DNA of 64,000 nt, from the NCBI GenBank assembly GCA_045633415.1, contig JAZQYH010000067.1:37441-101440 (forward strand). The letters are read 5' to 3'. The translations under genes were made by a program, and so were the position numbers. Below the pieces are notes generated by a model, which was not told the origin of the DNA, ran no database searches, and saw nothing but the letters and a program-made list of their open reading frames with translations. Origin of the DNA: RGIG3102 sp045633415 (GTDB lineage Bacteria > Bacillota > Clostridia > Oscillospirales > Ruminococcaceae). Positions 17,063 to 24,797 of the stretch are shown here, piece by piece. Within the stretch, counting starts at the first letter, position 1; each line of letters begins with the position of its first letter.

Positions 17063-17712
17063 TTAACCTCCTTTAACGTGCAGTTATATCTGCCGTTACT
17101 GTCCACAAGTAACAGTAAAATATTTTCTTTGGTCACATTTTCTCTTTCGATTATTTTATCTATTTTTGATTCGGTGATACCAATATAATCAAGGTTATAA
17201 TATCTTTCCATGCCATCTACAATAATATCAAATGGGGGAATGCGTGCCTTTTTAATATTTGTGGTTGCATCAGGGTCTGTATATATGCTGACAGCACCTG
17301 TGGTTTCCACTATTGCCAGATTTACCTCTTCCAGATAAAACACATCTTTTGAGCGCATAACTTCCAAAATATCATTTACAGTAAACCTTAAATCTTCCAT
17401 AACAGTCTGGTTGATTATACCATTATGAATAAGAACTTTGGGATTACCCTGTAAAATATGAGCCATTTTATCGTTGCTTTTAGCAATAATTGATGTGAAT
17501 ATTTCAAAGCAGACAATTAGTAAAATAGGTACAATAGAATATAGAATAGGCAGTTCGGGCGCTTCAATTATAATAGATGTAAGGTTTGATATAAGCATGG
17601 TAGAAACAAAATCACTGGGTTGAAATTCACCCAGATTTTTTTTGCCCATCATCCTTAAAGAAAACATTACAAGGAAAAACATAATAGTTGTGCGCAAAAT
17701 AATCGAAATCAT
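17059..17712 (-). CDS. DUF421 (YetF/YrbG-type) membrane protein
   Basis: A 217-residue protein with three N-terminal hydrophobic segments followed by two cytosolic alpha/beta DUF421 repeats. LRMMGKKNLGEFQPSDFVSTML is conserved in the family, as are ILQGNPKVLIHNG and the DLRFTVNDILEVMRSKDVFYLEEVNLAIVETTG region (given in parts). Relatives in Bacillus, such as YetF, are associated with spores, and the adjacent germination operon fits that. An upstream GTG at 17721 lies within the ribosome-binding site GAGGTGA, so the ATG at 17712 is chosen. Confidence 0.85.
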   Translation of the reverse strand: MISIILRTTIMFFLVMFSLRMMGKKNLGEFQPSDFVSTMLISNLTSIIIEAPELPILYSIVPILLIVCFEIFTSIIAKSNDKMAHILQGNPKVLIHNGIINQTVMEDLRFTVNDILEVMRSKDVFYLEEVNLAIVETTGAVSIYTDPDATTNIKKARIPPFDIIVDGMERYYNLDYIGITESKIDKIIERENVTKENILLLLVDSNGRYNCTLKEVK

Positions 17713-17790
17713 AAAAATCACCTCGTATCAATTATTGAGCCTGTGAGTAAAAATAAACATTTGTGGCTAAAATAATTTGAGGTGATTGTG

Positions 17791-19188
17791 ATGAATGATT
17801 TATTGTTTGATTCTATGGAAAAGAATAAAGCTGTATTTGATAATTATTTTGATAATTCTGCAGATTATTTTTTCAAACCTGTAAAAATTTTCAGTCAGAA
17901 CTGTGCTGTTGTAATGTGCGAAGACCTGGTGGATTCATTAAAACTTTGGGAAGTTTTTTTAAGACCACTGAACGGTTTGAATGACAATAAATCAAGCAAG
18001 GAAATATACTCATATATTAAAAATGAGACAACTATACCTTTCAACCCATCCAGTGTAGATAACTTTACTCAATCCATGTTTTTTCTTACAGCTGGTTTTG
18101 CGTTGTTATTGATAGATGGTGTAGACAAAGCTTTAGTAATGCCTGTTCAGGGATACCCGTCCAGAGGTGTTGATAAACCTACAAACGAGGGAAACTTAAA
18201 GGGTTCAAAGGAAAGCTTCACAGATGTAGGCAGAAAAAACATGGGAATGATAAGGCGCAGAATACGCAGTGAAAACCTTGTTGTCACTACAATGCAGACT
18301 GGCAGTAAAACAAAAACAGAGATTACAGTTTATTATCACAGTGATTATTGTAATCTACATTTGGCAGAAAATGTAATTGAAAGAATTAAAAATATTGAAC
18401 TGCCAATGATATTTGAATCTGGATATATATCACCATTTATAGACAGGACCAAAGGGTCAGTATTTCAATCTATAGGATATACAGAAAGACCAGACACTTT
18501 TTGCGCTAAAATATGTGAAGGCAAAGTGGGGATCATTGTCGATGGTACTCCTTTTGCTATATTGTACCCTTATTCCTTTACAGAAAACTTTTTGACAAAT
18601 GATGACTATACACAAAGACCATATTTTACGTCATTTATAAGGATAATAAGGTATATATCCTTTATATTGGCTGTTGCATTGCCGGGGTTTTATATTGCTT
18701 TTACATCATTTGCACCTCAGACACTTGCAAACAAGCTGTTGTTCCTTATATATTCATCACAAAATGCTACACCTTTGCCGTTATTTCTGGAGGCGGTAAT
18801 GATAACTGTTTTACTGGAAATAATCAAAGAAGCAGGGTTAAGACTGCCTACACCTATAGGAAGCAGTGTTTCCATTGTATCAGCACTGATAATCGGGGAT
18901 GCAGCAGTAAACGCTGGGCTTATTGGCAATGCATTGCTGATAGTCTGTGCGTTAAGTACGATAGCTGCATTTATAATTCCATCGTTTTATGAATCTATCA
19001 TTGTTTTGAGGCTGATTTTTATTGTTATGTCGGGCATATTTGGTGTATCGGGATTATGTTTTTCATTTATGTTTTTATTGTTCAATATTTTCCTTATGGA
19101 CCAAGGTAATTTTACAACCAATTTTAATTCACAGAATGATAGGGTGTTAAAAAATAGCTGGAGAAATAATAAAGAAGGGGAGATATAA
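17791..19188 (+). CDS. Spore germination receptor A subunit (GerA/GerKA family)
   Basis: A subunit of a nutrient germinant receptor in the spore inner membrane, 465 residues. A hydrophilic N-terminal domain (about residues 1-285) contains GYPSRGVDKPTNEG and RRIRSENLV. The family core follows: GYTERPDTFCAKICEGKVG, IIVDGTPFAILYPY and LRLPTPIGSSVSIVSALIIG, with four to five membrane segments. An alternative upstream GTG lies inside the GAGGTG ribosome-binding site, so the ATG at 17791 is used. It is the first gene of an A-B-C operon; its TAA overlaps the ATG of the next gene. Confidence 0.93.
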   Translation: MNDLLFDSMEKNKAVFDNYFDNSADYFFKPVKIFSQNCAVVMCEDLVDSLKLWEVFLRPLNGLNDNKSSKEIYSYIKNETTIPFNPSSVDNFTQSMFFLTAGFALLLIDGVDKALVMPVQGYPSRGVDKPTNEGNLKGSKESFTDVGRKNMGMIRRRIRSENLVVTTMQTGSKTKTEITVYYHSDYCNLHLAENVIERIKNIELPMIFESGYISPFIDRTKGSVFQSIGYTERPDTFCAKICEGKVGIIVDGTPFAILYPYSFTENFLTNDDYTQRPYFTSFIRIIRYISFILAVALPGFYIAFTSFAPQTLANKLLFLIYSSQNATPLPLFLEAVMITVLLEIIKEAGLRLPTPIGSSVSIVSALIIGDAAVNAGLIGNALLIVCALSTIAAFIIPSFYESIIVLRLIFIVMSGIFGVSGLCFSFMFLLFNIFLMDQGNFTTNFNSQNDRVLKNSWRNNKEGEI

Positions 19189-20129
19189 TGAAAAGCAAAC
19201 AAACAAGTCTGTATTTATTGATGTTCTGTTATATCTTCTTTTCCTTTGCGGTCTATATACCAGACAAAGCGATAAACATATATGGCTGGTTAAAAATATT
19301 ATTTGTAAGCCTTATCATTAATCTTATATATATATTGCTTGGTTCATTTAATTCTCTTGAAAAGTACGCAGTATTAATTTTAAAGCTCTATCTTGTTTTT
19401 ACGCTTTCTAGACAGATATATAAAATTTATAGATATATGAAAATTTATCACAGTAGTAAAAGCGGCTTTGAAATACTGATAATCACAGGGATAATTATAT
19501 TTATTTTTGTTGCACATTCAAATATAGATTTAAAAAGATATGCTATGCCATTATTCATTATTACATTGTTTATTCCTACCATTGTACTGATGTTAAATGT
19601 ACCTAAAATTAGTCGGTATAATATATATAACCATGGTGATATACTGGGAAATATGAAAATAAATAGTATAACAATGTTTGATTACTGTGTACCCATTATA
19701 ATTTTAAGCAAAAATTCATGTATTAAATATAAATCAGGTAAAATAATTACAGTGATTTTATCATATTTAACTCTTCTTACAATAGTTCTATTAGCATATT
19801 CATGTTTTAATGGGAATTATATGTACAGTATATCACCTTTACAGTGCCTTTTTCAGCTTTCTGGTACAAATTTAATCAGAAACTATGATGCATTATTCAC
19901 TTTTTTTATAATTTTCTCTTTTTTTGCTTCAGTCATTATAATTTTGTTAAGTTTTCAGAGATTAAATAGAGAAATCAGCTGTAATTATAAACTTAAAGAA
20001 TATGGATTTTTATTTCTCTTACCTGTATTTTTTATATTCAACAACATCATCAAGCCGTATGTTTTATTTTTTGCTGAACTGGTTGCAGTAATGATGATTT
20101 TAATGGGGAAGAAAAATGAAAAAATTTAA
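19188..20129 (+). CDS. Spore germination receptor B subunit (divergent GerB-like transporter)
   Basis: Highly hydrophobic 313-residue protein with about nine to ten predicted membrane segments, placed between clear GerA and GerC genes. GerB proteins belong to the amino acid-polyamine-organocation transporter superfamily and bind the germinant. Typical family length is near 365, so this one is about 50 residues shorter, and I see few of the usual conserved residues. Assignment rests mainly on position, topology and the C-terminal FFAELVAVMMILMGK segment. The start overlaps the gerA-like stop by one base, and the 3' end overlaps gerC by 14 bases. Confidence 0.75.
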   Translation: MKSKQTSLYLLMFCYIFFSFAVYIPDKAINIYGWLKILFVSLIINLIYILLGSFNSLEKYAVLILKLYLVFTLSRQIYKIYRYMKIYHSSKSGFEILIITGIIIFIFVAHSNIDLKRYAMPLFIITLFIPTIVLMLNVPKISRYNIYNHGDILGNMKINSITMFDYCVPIIILSKNSCIKYKSGKIITVILSYLTLLTIVLLAYSCFNGNYMYSISPLQCLFQLSGTNLIRNYDALFTFFIIFSFFASVIIILLSFQRLNREISCNYKLKEYGFLFLLPVFFIFNNIIKPYVLFFAELVAVMMILMGKKNEKI

Positions 20130-20991
20130 ATTAGTTTGTGTAATATTTTCTTTTTTGTTTATGTCAGCCTGTAGTACCGATAATTCTGAAGAAAAATATG
20201 TAAAAAATATTTTATTTAACAAGACAGAAAATGAATATGTCGTTATGTTTGAGTATTATGATTTTTCTTCTGACCAAGAAAATTATTTTTTTATACAGAA
20301 TAAGGGGGAAGATATTGAAAAAATGTCTGTAGATTCTGTAAAAAAACATAAATTGAATTTCAGACTGTGTGAAAACATATATATTTCTCCTGTAATACTG
20401 GATAATGAAACAGGAAAAGTTTTTTATACAATCAATAGCCTTAGAATACCTGTGGACACAAATATTATATGTTGTCTGAGTGATGGCATACCTGAAAATA
20501 CACAGGATATTATCATGACTAAACTATACAACTTTTCAATCAATGGCGGTAAAGTCAGTGGAACCATGAGTATATATGATGAAAACGGCGCATATTCAGG
20601 CGGCATTCTTTTATCCCAGAATAAAATAGTAAAGTATCTGCCTGAAAATCAATGGAAAATTCTAAATGTGCTTACATCAAACAACCATAGTTTTACTATA
20701 CAGTTCAGGAACGGACATATGGTTGCAGAACTGGAAAATTGCACATGTTTTACAGATACAACAAACAAAACTACTGTAAATATTTCTGCCAGATTAAAGA
20801 ACTATAATGGTGTGGCAAACAGCATATTGCAGGAAGATTTGTTTAAAGATTTATTAAGAAATGAAATTAAAAATATTGTTTCAACACTTTATAACGACAC
20901 TGTAACCGTAAAAGAGTGTAATTTATACTGGTTTTTAAGCCAAAAGACAATATTAAACAATAAAATTGATATAAATGTTATGATATATTGA
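20116..20991 (+). CDS. Spore germination receptor C lipoprotein (Ger(x)C family, short)
   Basis: Lipoprotein of 291 residues with signal peptide MKKFKLVCVIFSFLFMSAC, where the lipobox cysteine is residue 19. GerC proteins anchor to the outer face of the spore inner membrane and complete the receptor. The C-terminal part (LLRNEIKNIVSTLYNDTVTV and further) resembles the GerC third domain. Usual length is 370-400, so this is a reduced version. Position as third gene of an A-B-C operon supports the call. A hairpin follows the stop. Confidence 0.8.
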   Translation: MKKFKLVCVIFSFLFMSACSTDNSEEKYVKNILFNKTENEYVVMFEYYDFSSDQENYFFIQNKGEDIEKMSVDSVKKHKLNFRLCENIYISPVILDNETGKVFYTINSLRIPVDTNIICCLSDGIPENTQDIIMTKLYNFSINGGKVSGTMSIYDENGAYSGGILLSQNKIVKYLPENQWKILNVLTSNNHSFTIQFRNGHMVAELENCTCFTDTTNKTTVNISARLKNYNGVANSILQEDLFKDLLRNEIKNIVSTLYNDTVTVKECNLYWFLSQKTILNNKIDINVMIY

Positions 20992-20994
20992 TGT

Positions 20995-21026
20995 AATCAA
21001 CTGCATATCAGAATATGCAGTTGATT
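20995..21026 (+). terminator. Stem-loop after the germination operon
   Basis: A perfect 14-bp stem (20995-21008 with 21013-21026, AATCAACTGCATAT and its complement) with loop CAGA. The following bases GTTTAGATTAAAC have only a weak T-run, so it may be an inefficient terminator or a 3' stabilising hairpin. Confidence 0.65.
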
Positions 21027-21052
21027 GTTTAGATTAAACTTTGTGCTTTTTG

Positions 21053-21081
21053 TTGAAATCGATGAGATAATAATATATAAT
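21053..21081 (+). promoter_or_regulatory. SigA-type promoter for hprK operon
   Basis: TTGAAA (21053-21058), 17 bases, TATAAT (21076-21081). The expected start is near 21088, giving a leader of about 36 bases. Confidence 0.85.
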
Positions 21082-21123
21082 ATTAAATAATTATAACTTT
21101 TTATAAAAGCGGAGTACATCAAT

Positions 21124-22041
21124 ATGAAATTTTTTGTAACACTAGAAAAATTTATCAAACGTCTTAACCTTGAAATATTGTCTGTTCCTGATGATATAGA
21201 TAAAATCAAAATCACCAGTACAGAAGTAAACCGTCCTGGTTTGCTTATTTCTGGGTTCAGTGAATTTTTTGAACCAAGCAGAATCCAGATTCTTGGTATG
21301 ATGGAATTCAGTTATCTGAAAAGCCTTGAACAGGATGTAAAAATGGAGAGAATCAACAATCTGTTTGAAAGACAGGTTCCAGCTGTAATTGTTACAAGAA
21401 ATATGCTTATTTCTTCTGAAATTGTAGAAGCAGCAAAAAGACATAATATTCCATTGCTCAGAACAAGCGAAGAAACTTCAGCATTTATGGCACATGCTAT
21501 CAGCTATCTTAATACAGAGTTGGCACAGCGTGTAACACGTCATGGTGTTCTCATGGAAGTTTTTGGGGAAGGTATCCTTATTGTTGGTGACAGTGGTGTT
21601 GGTAAATCTGAAACTGCTATTGAACTTGTAAAACGTGGTCATCGTCTTATTGCCGACGATGCTGTTGAAATCAGACGTCTTTCCAACAGTCAGCTGGTAG
21701 GTCAGTCTCCTGAAAATATCCAGAACTTTATCGAATTACGTGGTGTTGGTATTATCAATATCGCCAGAACATATGGTGCCTCTGCTGTTAAACAGCGTCA
21801 GGAAATTGACATGGTTATCGAGCTTGAAAACTGGAAACAGGATAAAAGCTACAGCACAACAGGTCTTACAGATGAATATACAGACATTCTCGGTGTAAGT
21901 GTTGTAAAATCTGTTATCCCAGTTCGCCCAGGTCGTAACATTTCTATTGTTATTGAAACAGCTGCTGTTGTAAACCGTCAGAAGAAGATGGGTTACTTTG
22001 CAGCTAAAGAACTTCTTAAACAGCTTGGTATTGAAGAATAA
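21124..22041 (+). CDS. hprK: HPr kinase/phosphorylase
   Basis: Bifunctional enzyme that phosphorylates and dephosphorylates Ser46 of HPr and so controls carbon catabolite repression. The protein has 305 residues. The P-loop GDSGVGKS spans residues 155-162, followed by RGHRLIADDAVEIRR and the family signature IELRGVGIINIARTYGA. His140 in RHGVLM lies just before the P-loop, where the catalytic histidine is expected. It leads an operon with ROK glucokinase, murB, whiA, dnaE and pfkA. The HPr gene itself is not in this window. Confidence 0.97.
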   Translation: MKFFVTLEKFIKRLNLEILSVPDDIDKIKITSTEVNRPGLLISGFSEFFEPSRIQILGMMEFSYLKSLEQDVKMERINNLFERQVPAVIVTRNMLISSEIVEAAKRHNIPLLRTSEETSAFMAHAISYLNTELAQRVTRHGVLMEVFGEGILIVGDSGVGKSETAIELVKRGHRLIADDAVEIRRLSNSQLVGQSPENIQNFIELRGVGIINIARTYGASAVKQRQEIDMVIELENWKQDKSYSTTGLTDEYTDILGVSVVKSVIPVRPGRNISIVIETAAVVNRQKKMGYFAAKELLKQLGIEE

Positions 22042-22058
22042 TTTCGGAGGTAACTATA

Positions 22059-23021
22059 ATGAGCAAGTATTACATTGGTATAGATTTAGGTGGCACAAAC
22101 ATTGCTGCTGGTATAGTAGATAAAAACGGTCAGATATTCTGTAAAAAAAGTGTAAAAACAAACCTTCCAAAACCAGAAGAAAAACTTGAAAGTGATATTT
22201 TTGACCTTTGCAAATCTCTTTGTGAAGAAAATGGTTATGATTTGCATAAAGATATTATCAGTATCGGTATTGGTACACCTGGTTCTGTTGACGGCAAACG
22301 TGGTATTGTTTGGCAGAATGTAAACTTTGGCTATGAAAACTGGAAAATTAAAGAAAATCTTGAAAATCTTTTTAAAATTCCAGTATATGTAGAAAATGAT
22401 GCAAATGCTGCTATTATTGCTGAAGTAATGGCTGGTAATGCAAAAGATTGCAAAAATGCACTTATTGTTACACTTGGCACAGGTGTAGGCGGCGGTGCAT
22501 TCCTTAATGGTGAAATTTATGCTGGTTCCAACTTTGCAGGTCTTGAAGTAGGTCATATTGTAATAGAAAAAGATGGCAGACAGTGTAACTGTGGCCGTAA
22601 AGGCTGTTTTGAAAGATATGCTGCAGCAAGTGCTCTGGCAAGAGATACACGGGCAGCTATGGAAAAACATCCTGAAAGCGCACTGTGGAGAGTATGTCCA
22701 GACATCAGCAGAGTAAATGCTAAAACTGCATTTGATGCAATGGAAATGGGCGATAAAGTAGCAAAAGAAGTTGTTGATACATACATCGAATACCTGGCAT
22801 GTGGCCTTGTAAACCTTATTAACATTTTCCAGCCAGAAGTTGTTTGTCTGGGTGGTGGTGTTTCCAATCAGCAGCAGAAACTGCTTGACTTGCTTAAACC
22901 ACATATCGATAGAGAAGATTTTGCCAGAAATGCACCAGAACGTGTAAAAATCGTTATTGCTAAATTCAGAAACGATGCTGGTATCATTGGTGCTGCAATG
23001 GTTGGGGTAAATAATGATTAA
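22059..23021 (+). CDS. ROK family glucokinase
   Basis: ROK-family sugar kinase of 320 residues, probably glucokinase phosphorylating cytosolic glucose. The phosphate motif IGIDLGGTNIAAGIVD starts the protein. VENDANAAIIAE supplies the catalytic Asp, GTGVGGGAFLNGEI follows, and the zinc site is H in EVGHIVI with CNCGRKGCFERY. VCLGGGVSNQ is the second nucleotide motif. A regulator role is unlikely because no N-terminal helix-turn-helix is present. It sits between hprK and murB, a usual place in Oscillospiraceae-like genomes. Overlaps murB by eight bases. Confidence 0.93.
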   Translation: MSKYYIGIDLGGTNIAAGIVDKNGQIFCKKSVKTNLPKPEEKLESDIFDLCKSLCEENGYDLHKDIISIGIGTPGSVDGKRGIVWQNVNFGYENWKIKENLENLFKIPVYVENDANAAIIAEVMAGNAKDCKNALIVTLGTGVGGGAFLNGEIYAGSNFAGLEVGHIVIEKDGRQCNCGRKGCFERYAAASALARDTRAAMEKHPESALWRVCPDISRVNAKTAFDAMEMGDKVAKEVVDTYIEYLACGLVNLINIFQPEVVCLGGGVSNQQQKLLDLLKPHIDREDFARNAPERVKIVIAKFRNDAGIIGAAMVGVNND

Positions 23022-23898
23022 AAGTTTTTTGACAGAAAATAACATTACCGCCTTTTATGATGATAGTATGCAGAAACATACAAGTTTCAAAGTTGGCGGT
23101 AATGCGATGTGCATAGCTTTGCCTGATACAGTGGAAAAGGCATCAGCTTTGATAAAATTTTTAAATGACAATAAAATAAACAATTATTACTTGGGTAATG
23201 GTTCCAATGTAATATTCAATGATAAAGGTTTTGATGGTGTTATTGTTAAAACTTCAAATCTCAATTCAGTTGTATTCGATGGAAATATACTTACGGCTGG
23301 TGCAGGTGTTTTAATGACATCTCTTTCCAAAAGAGCACAGGAAAAAGGTCTTTCAGGTCTGGAATGTTGCTATGGTATACCAGGCAACGTAGGTGGCGGC
23401 GTTTTTATGAACGCAGGTGCTTATGGTGGTGAAATATCACAGTGTATAGTTTCAGTTGATTATATAGACCAGTCTGGCGAAATCCATACTTTATCGAAAG
23501 AAGAATGTGAATTTGCATACAGACATTCTGTTTTTATGAAAAACAAATGGTTTATCGTTTCTGCTACATTTGAATTATCAGAAAAAGATTCTGCACAAAT
23601 GCTGGAATTTATGGAAGATATCATGCAACGCAGAAAGGATAAACAGCCTTTGGATAAACCAAGCGCAGGCAGTTCTTTCAAGCGTCCAGTGGGATACTTT
23701 GCGGCTGCACTTATTGATGAATGTGGTCTTAAAGGCCTTACAGTAGGCGGCGCACAGGTAAGTGAAAAACACGCAGGATTTATTGTGAATATCGGTGGTG
23801 CTACATGCAACGATATCGTTGCACTGGCTGATAAAGTGACACAGATTGTTCTTGAAGAAAAAGGTGTTGTACTGGAAAAAGAAATGATTATTGTCTGA
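23014..23898 (+). CDS. murB: UDP-N-acetylenolpyruvoylglucosamine reductase
   Basis: FAD enzyme of 294 residues that reduces UDP-GlcNAc-enolpyruvate to UDP-MurNAc in peptidoglycan synthesis. HTSFKVGGNAMCIALP and YLGNGSNVIFND bind FAD. GLECCYGIPGNVGGGVFMNAGAYGGE and the type II features RRKDKQPLDKPSAGSSFKRP with Ser as proton donor follow, then CGLKGLTVGGAQVSEKHAGF (listed in parts). It is followed by whiA after only 16 bases; the rapZ gene that usually separates them is not present. Confidence 0.96.
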   Translation: MIKSFLTENNITAFYDDSMQKHTSFKVGGNAMCIALPDTVEKASALIKFLNDNKINNYYLGNGSNVIFNDKGFDGVIVKTSNLNSVVFDGNILTAGAGVLMTSLSKRAQEKGLSGLECCYGIPGNVGGGVFMNAGAYGGEISQCIVSVDYIDQSGEIHTLSKEECEFAYRHSVFMKNKWFIVSATFELSEKDSAQMLEFMEDIMQRRKDKQPLDKPSAGSSFKRPVGYFAAALIDECGLKGLTVGGAQVSEKHAGFIVNIGGATCNDIVALADKVTQIVLEEKGVVLEKEMIIV

Positions 23899-23914
23899 TA
23901 AAGAAAGGTAAGAA

Positions 23915-24796
23915 ATGGAATCCACTTTTTCAAAAGCAAGCCGTAATGAGGCGCTGGACAATTTTAAGTTTTCAAAAAATGATTGCTGTAATATAAGTTT
24001 TTTGAAAGGCTATTTTTACAGAGATAATATATCTGCCGAAGACGATATGCTTGTCCACAAACCAGATATAATCAAATCTGCAAAGGTAGTAAAAAAGCTT
24101 ATAAGCAAATATGATATATCTTCCTATGTTGTTGATAAAGAGCAGGAAGGTAAAAGACAGGTTACAAAAATTTATATCACAGAGCCGGAATCTGTGGAAA
24201 TCTTATATAAAAATATGTCTGAACACCAGCCATGTGATAAATGTATTGTACATTTTCTTACAGGTGTGTTTGTATCCGATGGCATTCTTGTTAATCCGGA
24301 AAAAGAATATCATCTTGAGTTTACATATAAAGATGAAAAACTGGCAAGAAATCTGCTGAATACATTTAAATTTGCTGGTTTTGATTTTAAACTTACACAG
24401 AGAAAAGCTTCATATGCTGTTTATACCAAAAACAGTGAAACTATTGAAGAATTTCTTGTTACAGTAGGCGCACAGGGCTCCTGTCTTGAATTGATGGGCG
24501 ATAAAATGCTGAAGGATATCAGAAATCATCAGAACCGCCTTACAAACTGTGACGCTGCCAATATAGCAAAAACAGTAAAAGCTGGCCAGAAATATATAAA
24601 AGCAATTCAGAAACTTATCGAAACTGAACTTTTATACGATATGCCTGAAGATATTCAGGAACTGGCACAGCTTAAACTGGAAAATCCTGAGTTGTCACTT
24701 GATGCTCTGGGGAAATTATGTTCTGAACCGATGACAAAATCATCAGTTAACAGAAGATTACAAAAACTGTGCGCTGTTGCACAGATAGAGGAATAA
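23915..24796 (+). CDS. whiA: Sporulation/cell division regulator WhiA
   Basis: DNA-binding protein of 293 residues with a degenerate LAGLIDADG homing-endonuclease fold and a C-terminal helix-turn-helix. Visible motifs are CCNISFLKGYFY at the N-terminus, FLTGVFVSDGIL, and NRLTNCDAANIAKTVKAGQ. The C-terminal LSLDALGKLCSEPMTKSSVN and RRLQKL form the sigma region 4-like helix-turn-helix. In Bacillus it affects chromosome segregation and division. It follows murB directly and precedes dnaE by one base after its stop. Confidence 0.95.
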   Translation: MESTFSKASRNEALDNFKFSKNDCCNISFLKGYFYRDNISAEDDMLVHKPDIIKSAKVVKKLISKYDISSYVVDKEQEGKRQVTKIYITEPESVEILYKNMSEHQPCDKCIVHFLTGVFVSDGILVNPEKEYHLEFTYKDEKLARNLLNTFKFAGFDFKLTQRKASYAVYTKNSETIEEFLVTVGAQGSCLELMGDKMLKDIRNHQNRLTNCDAANIAKTVKAGQKYIKAIQKLIETELLYDMPEDIQELAQLKLENPELSLDALGKLCSEPMTKSSVNRRLQKLCAVAQIEE

Positions 24797-24797
24797 T

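Noticed and set aside
17744..17774. TGAGTA and CTAAAATA as a possible SigG-type promoter for the ger operon
   Set aside because: The implied transcript start would fall on the ribosome-binding site, leaving no leader; match to consensus is also weak.
17717..17786. Inverted repeat AATCACCTC / GAGGTGATT between the DUF421 gene and gerA-like gene
   Set aside because: Each arm is simply the ribosome-binding site of one of two divergent genes, so the symmetry needs no operator.
22086..23045. Reverse-strand open frame of 319 codons opposite the ROK kinase gene
   Set aside because: It lies entirely across a clear kinase gene, has a Phe/Cys/Ile-rich shadow composition and no start signals.
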